Positions 52,101 to 61,016 of a DNA stretch of 64,000 bases are shown in pieces (positions within the stretch are counted from its first letter, which is position 1; each line of letters starts with the position of its first letter). The DNA comes from Sediminitomix flava (GTDB lineage Bacteria; Bacteroidota; Bacteroidia; Cytophagales; Flammeovirgaceae). The stretch is taken from positions 62,001 through 126,000 of the forward strand of contig NZ_QGDO01000007.1 of NCBI RefSeq assembly GCF_003149185.1, in the 5' to 3' direction. Both the position numbers and the translations under genes were made by a program. The notes below the pieces were generated by a model. It worked only from the letters and a program-made list of their open reading frames with translations. It was not told the origin of the DNA and did not search any database.

Positions 52101-54199
52101 TTTTACCATTTATCCATAACAATGAAGATGTGATTCGTTCTGTGGCTTATATCAATGCCGATTGGCAATCACAAGAAATGTGGAGATGGCCAGATGCTGG
52201 AAATGGTTTTTGGGGAGATACTCGTATTGAAACCAATGATTATGTAAGTCAACAATGGGCTGCAGAATTGGCAAAAGACTCTTGGATTCATGGTTCAGAA
52301 AATCTTTTTGCAATCCTAAAAGGCGACACAACAGGTACTGTACCGAATTCACCTACAGGATTAAATGCTTCTGCAAGTGGCAATACAATAAGTTTATCTT
52401 GGAATGAGGTTTCTAACGCTGATAGTTATACGGTGAGCTATGGAACAAGTAGTGGTGTTTATACTACTGCTAAAAATGTAAATTCGACTTCTACAAGTAT
52501 ATCAAACTTATTTGAAGGCACTACTTATTACTTTGTGGTTTCTGCTTCAAATTCAGTAGGTGAAAGTAATCCTTCTTCACAAGTTAGTGCTACGACAGAA
52601 ACGGGAGTTACGCCTCCACCTCCATCAGATAAGATTGAGGGGAAATTTACACCAGCAGATGGCAAGACACTTCTAGCGATTGGCCAAGATTTATTCTCTT
52701 TAGCTGGTTATAGATATGGAGATGTGATGCCAGATACTTATGATTTTGGTCTACAAGCAGGAGAGGGCGGAATGCCAGAACCAGGAGCAGCAGTAGCTTA
52801 TATTGCCTTCTACATGCTAACCTTAGATCAATATGGTATCAATTACGGTGCTACAGGTATGGATAATGGCGGTAATTTAACCGGTGTAGATACTGATTGG
52901 GGAGCTGGTCCTTTGAATGCTGCAAGTGTAGCGGACGGTTGGGATCATTCGGCACTGATCATGGCTATGTCTATCACTGAAAACTGGAACTTGAATGGAC
53001 TGCAAGGAATTGCAAATGGACAGTATGAAGCAAATATTGATAAGCTTGCTTTATTCTGTAATTCATATCCGAATAAGAAAATCTATTTACGTATAGGTTA
53101 TGAATTCGAAGGACGTTGGAATTCTGAAGATACAGCAGGTGGAGATTATCCGGGTGGTTATCACAAACAAGAAGAATACAAAGCTGCGTGGAGACATATA
53201 GTAGAAGGAATGCGTAGTAGAGGCGTTACGAATGTGGCTTATGTATGGCAGGCAAGTGCTTCTCCTGTAGATGATGTATTGGATGCTCAATTTGCACATG
53301 GAGGTGATTTGGCTGCCGCTCGTGAAGATATTACAGGATGGTATCCCGGAGATGATGTGGTTGATTGGTTTGGTATTTCTTGGTTCATTGCACCACAAGA
53401 AGCTGATGATTTCTTTGGATTTAATGATGTTCCTAATCTTCCGAACCAAGATGATTTGGCAAATGAAATGCTAGCTTTTGCCCGTGAGCGTAACAAGCCA
53501 GTAATGATTGCAGAATCAACTCCACAAGGCTATGACCTTGAAATCAGTGAGTATGACAATACACCATCCATGGTTTCTAGAGCTGCAACAGGTTGGACTT
53601 ACGAAGGTGCTCAGACTTTGTTTACTGAAGGCTTAGCTGCTGCGGAAGAACAATTTGCTCCGGGTACTTGGTTTGATAATTTCTCAGCGGAAACAGCTTG
53701 GAACAGGTGGTACGAACCATTCTTAAATTACATTTATGACAACCAAGATGTGATTCGTGCTGTGACCTATATCAATGCCGATTGGAATCAGCAAAGTAAA
53801 TGGGCTTCTCCATACAATGAAGGCTATTGGGGAGATACACGTGTGGAAGCAAATACAGTTATCAAATCGAAATGGTTAGAAGAAACAAATAAAGATTTCT
53901 GGCTTCTAGGTTCTACAGATATCAGCTCTAAATTGCTAGATGCTCCAGCTGCACGTCAAGCAATACAAAAGATCCAAGATTTGGAAGAAGGAAATGATAT
54001 TTTATTGTTCCCCAACCCTGTGAAGACAGTATTAAATGTTAGTAATTCAGAAACTGTTTCTACACTCACTGTATTTAATCTTCAAGGAAAATTAATGTTA
54101 AAAGGAAATGGAAACAGTATTGATGTTTCTCATCTGAGTAGTGGCGTTTATGTTATTAAAATAGATAACGAACAACCGCAATTATTTATTAAAGAATAA
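49118..54199 (+). CDS. T9SS-exported multidomain protein with three GH26-like glycosidase domains
   Basis: A 1,693-residue secreted protein. Order: signal peptide (1-24); catalytic-like domain 1 (about 27-403); Cys motif CADGIQNGDETGIDCGG (408-431); FN3 (about 438-524); two short Cys repeats HPYEACGxCW (532-557, 578-603); FN3 (614-700); catalytic-like domain 2 (725-1065); FN3 (1075-1160); catalytic-like domain 3 (1172-1605); T9SS type A sorting domain (1627-1693, LFPNPVKTVLNVS and GVYVIKI). Candidate catalytic glutamates are E167/E315, E859/E956 and E1329/E1466, in R-[IL]-GYE and [IM]AE contexts, with YPGDxYVD between. This resembles GH26 beta-mannanases only distantly. Domain 1 lacks the WN after GYE and is the most divergent. 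It probably degrades an algal or plant polysaccharide at the cell surface. Confidence 0.8.
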   Translation: MKNVLQSCLTLLLVIGFHLYTLAQSFDYGNGKTSLIIGQTFQQEYIDYINGIGTAPAGSSHYAELYSGTINQGDDGVNFDDSSPYLTWVNDNYPGATILIAISIKDNPGAGGYGELNPNSSNYDPNGVYKATKDIAYTTKWDAEIAQLANKFKSFPNLKFMVRLGYEVSLLAMGNAAEGMEFGDVLNIYNDQGVNIYDLPKEEFYNTVSKDHIDVDAFPDAYNKMAQIIREQEGATNVKFVYHPVRGFGEVKLLYPGDEYVDYIAFSIFNHDISMGTDESIQVIREIGSNGSRLDGNLEQSLDWSTAKKPVIIAESAYQNAPAEWKDYISSPYDNPFIEYLDRLLEVVENYDIRSLAYINSDWQSHGWPEQWADSRVEAFADVKAYWMENVINNSRYVQYNGQSPEPSCADGIQNGDETGIDCGGSCAPCDPVSETVPNTPSALVSTSKSADEITLSWTDNSDNEDGFYVTRNGVQYATIAPNTTSFTDTGLSASTTYTYQIKAYNAEGNSANSNSVAITTDDISTPPPSNNCPTSHPYEACGNCWENAAQAESAGCTEDPNTGNPDNGETTPPASSNCPSSHPYEACGQCWEDGQQAASSGCTETPEEPVETAPNTPSGLSASVNGTSVTVRWNSVSNADSYTLKYGTASQSYSQTLNGLTGTSRTISNLQELTTYYFTVNAVNSVGSSADASEVSAFVDSTATTPPDETNPPVDGNEDGKAKAKFTASTGQTLLILGQDLGSVAGYVNSGKFPEIGGVTQYTNIYDLAGLETTTNYGAGDLCLQCALDSYPNSTLSIGLYMVEDNDGKGNPDRLGRIDHPNGLTDIVNGLYDIELQRIADFFNNNADRPIFLRIGYEFDGEWNHYEPSKYIAAYKYLVDYMNAQNVENVAYVWQSATYGTTYNGLPISSWYPGDAYVDYLGLSFFFFDEGFNGPNLNYMLDLAREKQIPIMMAEVSAQYYDLELGLFHPYNSLANPTAMTGEEIWNQYWVDQLLPFIHNNEDVIRSVAYINADWQSQEMWRWPDAGNGFWGDTRIETNDYVSQQWAAELAKDSWIHGSENLFAILKGDTTGTVPNSPTGLNASASGNTISLSWNEVSNADSYTVSYGTSSGVYTTAKNVNSTSTSISNLFEGTTYYFVVSASNSVGESNPSSQVSATTETGVTPPPPSDKIEGKFTPADGKTLLAIGQDLFSLAGYRYGDVMPDTYDFGLQAGEGGMPEPGAAVAYIAFYMLTLDQYGINYGATGMDNGGNLTGVDTDWGAGPLNAASVADGWDHSALIMAMSITENWNLNGLQGIANGQYEANIDKLALFCNSYPNKKIYLRIGYEFEGRWNSEDTAGGDYPGGYHKQEEYKAAWRHIVEGMRSRGVTNVAYVWQASASPVDDVLDAQFAHGGDLAAAREDITGWYPGDDVVDWFGISWFIAPQEADDFFGFNDVPNLPNQDDLANEMLAFARERNKPVMIAESTPQGYDLEISEYDNTPSMVSRAATGWTYEGAQTLFTEGLAAAEEQFAPGTWFDNFSAETAWNRWYEPFLNYIYDNQDVIRAVTYINADWNQQSKWASPYNEGYWGDTRVEANTVIKSKWLEETNKDFWLLGSTDISSKLLDAPAARQAIQKIQDLEEGNDILLFPNPVKTVLNVSNSETVSTLTVFNLQGKLMLKGNGNSIDVSHLSSGVYVIKIDNEQPQLFIKE

Positions 54200-54223
54200 A
54201 GTTAGATAGTTAATTAAGCTATG

Positions 54224-54261
54224 AGCCAGAGGAAGTCTTCAGATTGAATCTGGCTTTTTTT
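54224..54261 (+). terminator. intrinsic terminator of the GH26-like gene
   Basis: AGCCAGA pairs with TCTGGCT across an 18-base loop that itself holds a small GAAG/CTTC stem; a run of seven T follows. Confidence 0.7.
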
Positions 54262-54386
54262 GTCTTAGTACATTTTGATGATTGGAGCAAAATAGAGGGG
54301 TAAATATCTCATCGAAATATAAGCCCCTCTTTCTAATTGAGTATTCTCATTAAGTTTCGTACAAACACAATCTAAACATAGAAACA

Positions 54387-55994
54387 ATGAAAGCTTCACT
54401 ATTTCTAATCTTTTACCTAACGGGAGCTTTTCTATTCGCTCAAAATACAAAGCCAATGCTGAATGGTTGTATTTATGAAGATGTAAATCATAATGGTTTA
54501 AAAGACCCTAGCGAAAAAGGAATTTCGAATGTAAGAGTATCTAATGGTATAGATGTACATGTATCAGATCAAACAGGAAATTATGAGCTAGAACTGCTAG
54601 AAGGACAAACTTTTTTCGTGATTAAACCTACTGGATACCAATTACCCACTGATGAATTCAATATTTCAGAGGCATACTTTCATTATTACCCTAAAAAGAG
54701 TGAATCACTTTATGCTGAAACCATTCCTCAACAAGAAGAAGCACCACAAAGCTTTGATATCCCTTTGTATAAACATGAAGAGAATAAAGAGTTTTCGATG
54801 GCGATGATTGGAGATACACAAGCTCGATTTCAGAGACAAGTAAATTATGCTCATCAGATTGCTGAAGAGTTATTATATGAAGAATTGGAAGGTGCTGCTA
54901 TTTTAGGAGATATTGGAGATGACAATGCGATGATATTTCCAGCATTCCAACAATTATTTAAGCAATTCGGAACGCAAATTTACCCTGTGGCAGGGAATCA
55001 TGACCGAAACTATGATTCGCAAATCAAGGGTAATGAGTTCAATTCCTTTAAGAAAGCTTTTGGCCCCGATCATTATTCTTTTGATATCGGGAATGTACAT
55101 TTCATTGTAATGAATGATGTAACTACAATTAAAGGAATACAATACACAGACATCATTCCCGAAGACAATCTTCTGTTTATTGAGAATGATTTGAAGTATG
55201 TATCTAAAGATCAATTGGTCGTTTTTCTACAACATATACCGATCAACCACCTTAAAGTAGAAAGTAAACAAAGACTTTTAGATTTGATTGCGGACTATAG
55301 TAATGTGATGGCTTTTTCTGGGCATATGCACAAAATGACACATAACTTCATTCCTTATGGGAAAGAAAATACTCTTCATGAAATTGTAGTAGGAGCTGCT
55401 TGCGGATTATGGTGGGGCGGTGAATTTGATGAAAAAGGAATTCCAAATGCGCTCATGGGAGACGGTGCTCCCAAAGGTTATTATGTAGCAAATTTCAAGA
55501 ATAATGAAGTACAACTTGAGTTTAGGGCAACAGGTAAACCGAAAAGAGAACAAATGCATATTTGGGTCTACCAAGAAGAAAATACAATATCAGACCCTAC
55601 GATGGAATTGCCTAAAGGAATGAATGAGAATCAGTTTTTAGTAAATGTTTGGGCTGGATCAGAAAAGACCGAAGTAACGGCGAGAATTGATAAAGGAGAA
55701 TGGTTTCCGTTACTCCGAACAGATGAAATTCTAGACCCTTATGTTCGAAGAGCATTTCTGTTGGATTCCTTAAAACTTTCAAATCATAAATCGCACTTAG
55801 GGAATTCTATACCTAAAAATATGGCATCACATATTTGGATAGGTGATTTCCCAACTGACCTCAAAAAAGGAAGTCATCTTATTGAAATTAAAGCTACAGA
55901 CGAACTTGGGATTGATGTAGAAGGAATTCGAGTTTTTACCAAAGGTAATTTTGATGGGGAATATAAAGATATTGATTGGTACAACATGAATTAG
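54387..55994 (+). CDS. secreted calcineurin-like metallophosphoesterase
   Basis: A 535-residue exported protein. After the signal peptide (MKASLFLIFYLTGAFLFA) comes an SdrD-B-like domain (about 25-125: GCIYEDVNHNGLKDPSEKGI, DQTGNYELEL), then the metallophosphoesterase core: GDTQ (near 143), GDIGDDN (near 175), GNHDRNYD, LQHIPI and SGHMHK. The usual second motif GDLVDD reads GDIGDD here. A C-terminal beta domain follows (from about 390). No T9SS sorting domain. It hydrolyses a phosphoester of unknown identity, in the periplasm or outside. It follows the glycosidase gene but after a terminator. Confidence 0.85.
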   Translation: MKASLFLIFYLTGAFLFAQNTKPMLNGCIYEDVNHNGLKDPSEKGISNVRVSNGIDVHVSDQTGNYELELLEGQTFFVIKPTGYQLPTDEFNISEAYFHYYPKKSESLYAETIPQQEEAPQSFDIPLYKHEENKEFSMAMIGDTQARFQRQVNYAHQIAEELLYEELEGAAILGDIGDDNAMIFPAFQQLFKQFGTQIYPVAGNHDRNYDSQIKGNEFNSFKKAFGPDHYSFDIGNVHFIVMNDVTTIKGIQYTDIIPEDNLLFIENDLKYVSKDQLVVFLQHIPINHLKVESKQRLLDLIADYSNVMAFSGHMHKMTHNFIPYGKENTLHEIVVGAACGLWWGGEFDEKGIPNALMGDGAPKGYYVANFKNNEVQLEFRATGKPKREQMHIWVYQEENTISDPTMELPKGMNENQFLVNVWAGSEKTEVTARIDKGEWFPLLRTDEILDPYVRRAFLLDSLKLSNHKSHLGNSIPKNMASHIWIGDFPTDLKKGSHLIEIKATDELGIDVEGIRVFTKGNFDGEYKDIDWYNMN

Positions 55995-56062
55995 AGTTGT
56001 AGTCACAAGACTGATTCTGTTTTCCTCTACCTTTATTTTTTGATTTCATTTCATCTTAAAAA

Positions 56063-56106
56063 AATAACCCAGCATAAATCGATAGAAAATTTTATACTGG
56101 GTTATT
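56063..56106. terminator. bidirectional terminator
   Basis: A perfect 10-bp stem (AATAACCCAG / CTGGGTTATT) with inner ATAAA/TTTAT pairing, between the convergent genes ending at 55994 and 56125. Confidence 0.75.
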
Positions 56107-56124
56107 ATCTGATCAAAAATCAGT

Positions 56125-56547
56125 TTAGACTAATTCTTTCTCAAGGACTTTAGCCCATGTTTTCATATACATAGCGGCATCTTTTCTTTGCCCTTTTTGA
56201 AGATAGCGGAATCCCCCTGGTAGAGCTTTTAGAACTTTTTTGTTGGATAAATATTCTAGCTCTTGAATATCATCTAATTCTAGGCCAATATCCAACAAAG
56301 CATCAACCATTCGGTCAACAGAAGCGCCACTTGTTGAGCAATAGTCGTTTGCATATTCAGACCATTCGTCCAATTTCTGAACATTAGCTTCTTTATAAAT
56401 TTCTGAAGAACTCATAGGGGTAATCGTTTGCAGTAAATGCCCACAATTGCATTTACCTACATGTCCCCAACTGTAGTCAGCTCCTGATTCAATTTTTTGA
56501 GCTGCTTCTTTTAGTTTATCAATTAGTATTGGGTTCGGATTTGCCAT
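56125..56547 (-). CDS. conserved hypothetical protein
   Basis: A 140-residue soluble protein starting at the ATG at 56547 (MANPNPILIDKLKEAAQKIE); a longer frame to 56592 adds a hydrophobic stretch that is probably untranslated. It contains WGHVGKCNCGHLLQTITP with a close Cys pair, and a helical C-terminus (RKDAAMYMKTWAKVLEKEL). No domain recognised. The Cys-x-Cys could bind metal, but this is speculative. Confidence 0.7.
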   Translation of the reverse strand: MANPNPILIDKLKEAAQKIESGADYSWGHVGKCNCGHLLQTITPMSSSEIYKEANVQKLDEWSEYANDYCSTSGASVDRMVDALLDIGLELDDIQELEYLSNKKVLKALPGGFRYLQKGQRKDAAMYMKTWAKVLEKELV

Positions 56548-56659
56548 AATAATTCCTAGTGTTTTGAGTATATATCCTAATAAACTAAACAAATGATGAA
56601 AAGTTCTGAGGTATTTAAAGAGCTATTATTGGTTGGGAAAAAAGATTAATTGATAAAAA

Positions 56660-56689
56660 AGAGCTATTCCAATTTCTTGAAATAGCTCT
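56660..56689 (-). terminator. intrinsic terminator of queA
   Basis: A 9-bp stem (AGAGCTATT / AATAGCTCT) with a 12-base loop and TTTTTTATC on the minus strand, 24 bases past the stop. Confidence 0.8.
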
Positions 56690-56712
56690 CCATAATTTAT
56701 TATTAGAATTTC

Positions 56713-57930
56713 CTATTGTTTTGGAAATAGTATTGATGAATCTCCATAACTCAAGAATTGGAAATCATTATCCATAGCATGTTCGTATACTTTTCTCCAA
56801 TCTTCCCCTATAAATGCAGCAATCAACAAAACCAAAGTTGTTTCTGGTAAGTGGAAATTAGTCACTAGTGCGTCAATCACTCTGAATTTATAGCCTGGGA
56901 AAACAAAAATAGAAGTCACTCCCGCTAATTCTTCTTTATCTAGTTTGATCATCAGATCGAGAATAGATTTAAAGCTTTCTTCTCTAGTAGGCAATTCTGA
57001 TTCCTCATAATTGTATGGTTCTAATTTCTTAATGTCAAAAGGAGCATTTTCTCCTTCTTTCATTACTTTAACACCATACCAATATAAACTCTCTAGTGTT
57101 CTAAGAGAGGTTGTACCTACGGCTATATTTTTTTTCCCTGAAATAAGTGCTTCTAAATTGGCTTTGGTCACGATCACTTGCTCATAATGCATATCATGAT
57201 CTATAGCATTTTCTACCTCAATTGGTTTAAAAGTACCAGCACTAACATGAAGAGTTAATTCATTGATAGGTATACTTTTTCCTTTCAAGTTTTGAACTAC
57301 TTCTTCACTAAAGTGTAAACCAGCCGTTGGAGCAGCAACAGCGCCGTCATTTTTACTGAAAACCGTTTGATAGGTAGTTTTATCTTTTTCTGTAGCTTTT
57401 CTTTTCAGATAAGGTGGAAGAGGAGTTTCTCCAGCAGAAGAAATAATATCTACAAAAGGCAATGCTTTATCAGACCATTCAAATCGAATTAGTTTCTTCT
57501 CTCTATCCTCAATATGTGCTGCCAATAAAACGTCTTGACCATTAACATTGAGCATAGTTTCTAAAACCTGTCCATCTTTCCATTTTTTGAAATTACCGAC
57601 TGTAGTAGACCAAGTAGCTTCGCCTTTTACAAGCATGGCTTCACTGATTACAGCTGTTGGAGCCACAGGATTGAAAAGAAATATTTCGATGATAGCGCCA
57701 GTCTCTTTTTTAAAGTACAAACGAGCAGGAAGTACTTTTGTATTATTGAAAAAGAACTGGTGATTATCTGGAATAAGCGTAGGAATTTCTTTGAAAACAG
57801 TATTGCTTATCTCTCCTTCACGATAGACTAAGAGTTTAGATTCATCTCTTTTCTCTTTCGGATATTTTGCAATGCGATCTGCAGGCAAATCATAATGATA
57901 ATCGGATAGAGCGATCTTAGTCAGCTTCAT
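56713..57930 (-). CDS. queA: S-adenosylmethionine:tRNA ribosyltransferase-isomerase
   Basis: QueA transfers and isomerises the ribosyl part of SAM onto 7-aminomethyl-7-deazaguanine in tRNA, giving epoxyqueuosine. N-terminal YDLPADRIAKYP, FFNNTKVLPARLYF, GAVAAPTAGLHFS and the C-terminal VTNFHLPETTLVLLIAAFIG are diagnostic. At 405 residues it is the longer Bacteroidota form. A perfect -7 box lies just upstream. The other queuosine genes are not in the window. Confidence 0.95.
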   Translation of the reverse strand: MKLTKIALSDYHYDLPADRIAKYPKEKRDESKLLVYREGEISNTVFKEIPTLIPDNHQFFFNNTKVLPARLYFKKETGAIIEIFLFNPVAPTAVISEAMLVKGEATWSTTVGNFKKWKDGQVLETMLNVNGQDVLLAAHIEDREKKLIRFEWSDKALPFVDIISSAGETPLPPYLKRKATEKDKTTYQTVFSKNDGAVAAPTAGLHFSEEVVQNLKGKSIPINELTLHVSAGTFKPIEVENAIDHDMHYEQVIVTKANLEALISGKKNIAVGTTSLRTLESLYWYGVKVMKEGENAPFDIKKLEPYNYEESELPTREESFKSILDLMIKLDKEELAGVTSIFVFPGYKFRVIDALVTNFHLPETTLVLLIAAFIGEDWRKVYEHAMDNDFQFLSYGDSSILFPKQ

Positions 57931-57958
57931 TTGAATAATTATAGTTTAGTTAAGACCG

Positions 57959-57966
57959 CAAAAGTA
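57959..57966 (-). promoter_or_regulatory. -7 promoter element of queA
   Basis: On the minus strand TACTTTTG, a perfect TAnnTTTG match about 28 bases before the queA ATG. It abuts the terminator of the upstream peptidase gene. Confidence 0.5.
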
Positions 57967-57976
57967 AGAAAAAATA

Positions 57977-58014
57977 AAGTCAATAGAATCTCTTCAAGAT
58001 AATTCTATTGACTT
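57977..58014 (-). terminator. intrinsic terminator of the NlpC/P60 gene
   Basis: A perfect 13-bp stem (AAGTCAATAGAAT / ATTCTATTGACTT) with a 12-base loop, followed on the minus strand by TATTTTTTC. Confidence 0.85.
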
Positions 58015-58037
58015 CACGCTCTAAATATCCGTTAAAA

Positions 58038-58823
58038 CTAGTCTTGGATATACCTTTTTATTTTGAAAAGGGGATGGGTGTACTTTCCTGTTATTCGATT
58101 AAGGATTCCTTTTTCATCAAGGTCATCAATTCTGACAAAATGAGAAGCATGAATAATTTCATGGTTGTTAAGCATGATACCCACGTGATCTACTCTACCT
58201 TTTGGATTGGTGAAAAAAGCCAAATCACCACACTTTGCTTTACTTAATTCAATTTCTTCTCCGAGTAATACTTGCTGTGAGGCATTTCGAGGCAGAGGTA
58301 ATGAAATACCACAAACTCTGAAGACTGTTTGACTGAAGCCAGAGCAATCGATTCCGAATTGACTTTTCCCTCCCCATAAGTAAGATGTATTTAGGTATTT
58401 ACGAGAAAAAACATCGATCAATTCTCTTTTATTACCTTCTTTTAAAGGAGAAATATTTTCTTTAAGATGAAAGCTTTGAGCCCCTAGAGATACTTTATTT
58501 TCGCTATCTAAAAAAGGTAAGCTTGAACCTATACTTAGTTTTAATTCACCTGTTGAACCTATAATTGTATTTTCTTCACTCAACAATTGATGTGTAGCTT
58601 CTAGATATTTTTCAGCATAAACTGAATCTACAGGGTTGTGCTGACCACTAGGGATGTAGCCTTCGTAATTATCGTAGTGACATTTGATTGATATCCATTC
58701 TGTATTTTCTTCTAGAACTTCATAAAGCTCTCCAAATAATAGTTGTGATTCTTGCTCAGAAGCATGTCTTGGTTCAGCTCTGAGTGGGACAATGGGTAGT
58801 GTTATAATTCCGTACGAAGACAT
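58038..58823 (-). CDS. C40-family (NlpC/P60) peptidase with N-terminal SH3-like domain
   Basis: A 261-residue peptidase cleaving gamma-D-glutamyl bonds of murein peptides. The N-terminal SH3b-like part (about 1-125: PLRAEPRHASEQESQLLFGE) precedes the catalytic domain, where the Cys is in FGIDCSGFSQTVF, the His in RVDHVGIML and the third polar residue in IIHAS. There is no signal peptide, so it resembles cytosolic YkfC-type enzymes of muropeptide recycling. It starts 3 bases after the beta-barrel gene at 58827, indicating co-transcription. Confidence 0.9.
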   Translation of the reverse strand: MSSYGIITLPIVPLRAEPRHASEQESQLLFGELYEVLEENTEWISIKCHYDNYEGYIPSGQHNPVDSVYAEKYLEATHQLLSEENTIIGSTGELKLSIGSSLPFLDSENKVSLGAQSFHLKENISPLKEGNKRELIDVFSRKYLNTSYLWGGKSQFGIDCSGFSQTVFRVCGISLPLPRNASQQVLLGEEIELSKAKCGDLAFFTNPKGRVDHVGIMLNNHEIIHASHFVRIDDLDEKGILNRITGKYTHPLFKIKRYIQD

Positions 58824-58826
58824 TCT

Positions 58827-59498
58827 TTATTCTTTCTTAAATAATTGACTAAATCCTATACCGGCTGAAACTGTAAAAACTTTAAATGATTTTTCTTCTG
58901 AAGTTTGACGATCAACACTCAACTGATAGTTATAATGGATCATAACTTCCAGGGAAATTTTCTTGAACCAAAAATTTGAAATTCCTCCACCAATAGCATA
59001 TTTGTATACATTCAAGTTGTTATAGATAAACTCTCCTTGATCTGTAATTCTTTCAAAGCCCCAACCTGTTCCTCCTTTGATTTCTCCGAATAAACCAGAG
59101 TTGAGATAATATCTTGTGAAAGGTGTAAGTTTGAAGGCAAAGCTATTATACTTATTGTCATAATTGATATTAGACGCTGAAATATCATTATCTAAGTTTA
59201 TTCCAATAAGCCATTTCTTTTTAGGAAAATAAGCCACGGTTGGTAAAAGTGAAATATTGGCTAGAACGGTACTGTTTAGGATGTCTAATTCTGATTTTCT
59301 GTTAGAATATGACAAACCCATACCATAAGCAAAGCCAAAATAAATATTCCCTTCATTTGTTTGATTCTTGAAATTATCACGTTCATCCAAATGCTTATGC
59401 TCATTGTGAATACGCAAAGGAATATTTTGTGCATTGATGTGCTGTATAGACAAGCTAAGTAGCCCTAAGAGTAATGATATGTTAAGCCATTTCTGCAC
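58827..59498 (-). CDS. outer membrane beta-barrel protein, hypothetical
   Basis: A 223-residue exported protein. The likely start is GTG at 59498, giving the signal peptide MQKWLNISLLLGLLSLSIQH followed by INAQ. The mature part alternates hydrophobic strands (YFGFAYGMGLSYSN, FAFKLTPFTRYYLNSGL) and ends SAGIGFSQLFKKE, typical of outer membrane barrels. Not assigned further. It is followed after 3 bases by the NlpC/P60 peptidase gene, a pairing that could link envelope structure to murein recycling. Confidence 0.7.
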   Translation of the reverse strand: MQKWLNISLLLGLLSLSIQHINAQNIPLRIHNEHKHLDERDNFKNQTNEGNIYFGFAYGMGLSYSNRKSELDILNSTVLANISLLPTVAYFPKKKWLIGINLDNDISASNINYDNKYNSFAFKLTPFTRYYLNSGLFGEIKGGTGWGFERITDQGEFIYNNLNVYKYAIGGGISNFWFKKISLEVMIHYNYQLSVDRQTSEEKSFKVFTVSAGIGFSQLFKKE

Positions 59499-59937
59499 TG
59501 CTAAAGTTTATTCGAGTAGAGTTGGTTTAAAAAAGAAGATCTATGAAAAAGATCCATGTTTCAAATGCTCAAAATAGTAATTTGAGAAGATCAATAGTGA
59601 AAATAACGATTCAATATTTGTTTTCACATTAAATATCAAATTTAACGATTTATAGGATAATCATCATACGAATATGACGGATTGATGGTATTTCAACGTA
59701 TAAATCTGCATTTTTTTTGTATTTTAAGGATACTTATTGTAGAATTGAACCTAGGTTTCACTTGAATCCGAATTCACTTCGGCAATGGGAATCTAAATAA
59801 GATTAATTTGACACTGAATCATGGAAACCTTTCTCTTTTTGAGGGATTGGTTTTCTTTTTTTTATAAATCTCATTACTTTATTACCATAAACACGTTCCA
59901 ATAAATAGGAACACTTGATAAACAACCAAGAACTACT
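59499..59937. other. intergenic region before phhA
   Basis: 439 bases between divergent genes. A perfect 10-bp palindrome AACCTAGGTT (59748-59757) and a small GTTCC/GGAAC inverted repeat (59895-59912) are possible operator sites for phenylalanine hydroxylase. No clear -7 box is seen; no frame. Confidence 0.4.
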
Positions 59938-60681
59938 ATGAGACAAGATTATGCAAAGTATACTTCTGAAGATTTAGAAGTATGGTCAAAATTGTATCAT
60001 CGACAGATGAAGCAATTGCCGGGTATTGCTGAAAATGCATTTTTAGAAGGAGTTCAGAAAATTGGATTTAGGGAGGACAAGATTCCTAATTTTGAAGAGA
60101 TGAACAAACGACTTCAGGAAATCACAGGTTGGGAGGTAGCTGTGGTTGCAGGGCTAATTCCAAACAAAGAATTCTTTGAGTTACTCCAAAACAAGAAGTT
60201 TCCGGCTTCTACTTGGTTTCGAAAACTTGAAGAATTAGATTATTTGGAGGAACCAGACATGTTTCATGATGTTTTCGGACATGTTCCAATTCTTACCAAT
60301 CATGATTTTTGTGGGTTTTTACAAGGGTTGAGTACTATCGCTCTCCGTCACATCGAGAATGAATGGATTATAGAGTTAATCTCAAGACTCTATTGGTATA
60401 CCGTAGAATTTGGACTAATTGAAACCTCTGAAGGTTTACAGGTCTACGGTGCAGGAATACTCTCGTCAAGTGGAGAGTCTATTTACTCCATAGAAAGTGA
60501 CATCCCGCAAAGAGTACCTTTTGATATTCATGATATTATTTCTACTCCTTACATCAAGGATAGATTTCAAGAAAAGTACTGGATAATAACATCATACAAG
60601 CAACTATTTGATTGTGTTGAAGAATTATCCGAAATCATGGATCAAATAGCAGAAGGTTCTCTGGTTATTGAATCAAAATAA
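59938..60681 (+). CDS. phhA: phenylalanine 4-monooxygenase
   Basis: A 247-residue pterin-dependent non-heme iron hydroxylase converting phenylalanine to tyrosine. The iron ligands are H110 and H115 in MFHDVFGHVPIL and E157 in YTVEFGLIE. The length fits bacterial single-domain enzymes lacking the ACT regulatory domain. The pterin-recycling dehydratase is not in the window. It is a single-gene unit with a strong terminator and its own upstream region. Confidence 0.95.
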   Translation: MRQDYAKYTSEDLEVWSKLYHRQMKQLPGIAENAFLEGVQKIGFREDKIPNFEEMNKRLQEITGWEVAVVAGLIPNKEFFELLQNKKFPASTWFRKLEELDYLEEPDMFHDVFGHVPILTNHDFCGFLQGLSTIALRHIENEWIIELISRLYWYTVEFGLIETSEGLQVYGAGILSSSGESIYSIESDIPQRVPFDIHDIISTPYIKDRFQEKYWIITSYKQLFDCVEELSEIMDQIAEGSLVIESK

Positions 60682-60689
60682 TACTATCG

Positions 60690-60717
60690 AATGCTCTGTT
60701 TTTACAGAGCATTTTTT
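60690..60717 (+). terminator. intrinsic terminator of phhA
   Basis: A perfect 10-bp stem (AATGCTCTGT / ACAGAGCATT) with a TTTT loop followed by TTTTG. Confidence 0.85.
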
Positions 60718-60944
60718 GTTTAAAATGTCATTTAATTAGTTTCTGAGTGTTTGAAACACTCCATTTTTTAAAGTTTACCCTACCTATTTTTAGAGTATAA
60801 AGGTTTTATTCTGGTGCTATATACTGAATTAGTATAATTGTTTTAAGTCTCGAGGTGCTTATGGAACTAATTTTTGATGTAGTATCCACTTCTTAATAAA
60901 AAAGAAAAGCAAGTAATTTTTGAGCTAGTTTGTAATTATGAAAT

Positions 60945-60981
60945 CCTCTTAGGGAGAACTGAATATTCATTTCCTGAGAGG
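60945..60981 (+). promoter_or_regulatory. hairpin in the upstream region of the polysaccharide operon
   Basis: CCTCTTAGGGA (60945-60955) pairs with TTCCTGAGAGG (60971-60981) over 11 bp, two of them G-U if transcribed, with a 15-base loop. There is no T-run, so it is not a simple terminator. Confidence 0.4.
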
Positions 60982-61016
60982 GCTAACCTATTTGGCTAAT
61001 CTTGACCTTAACCTAA

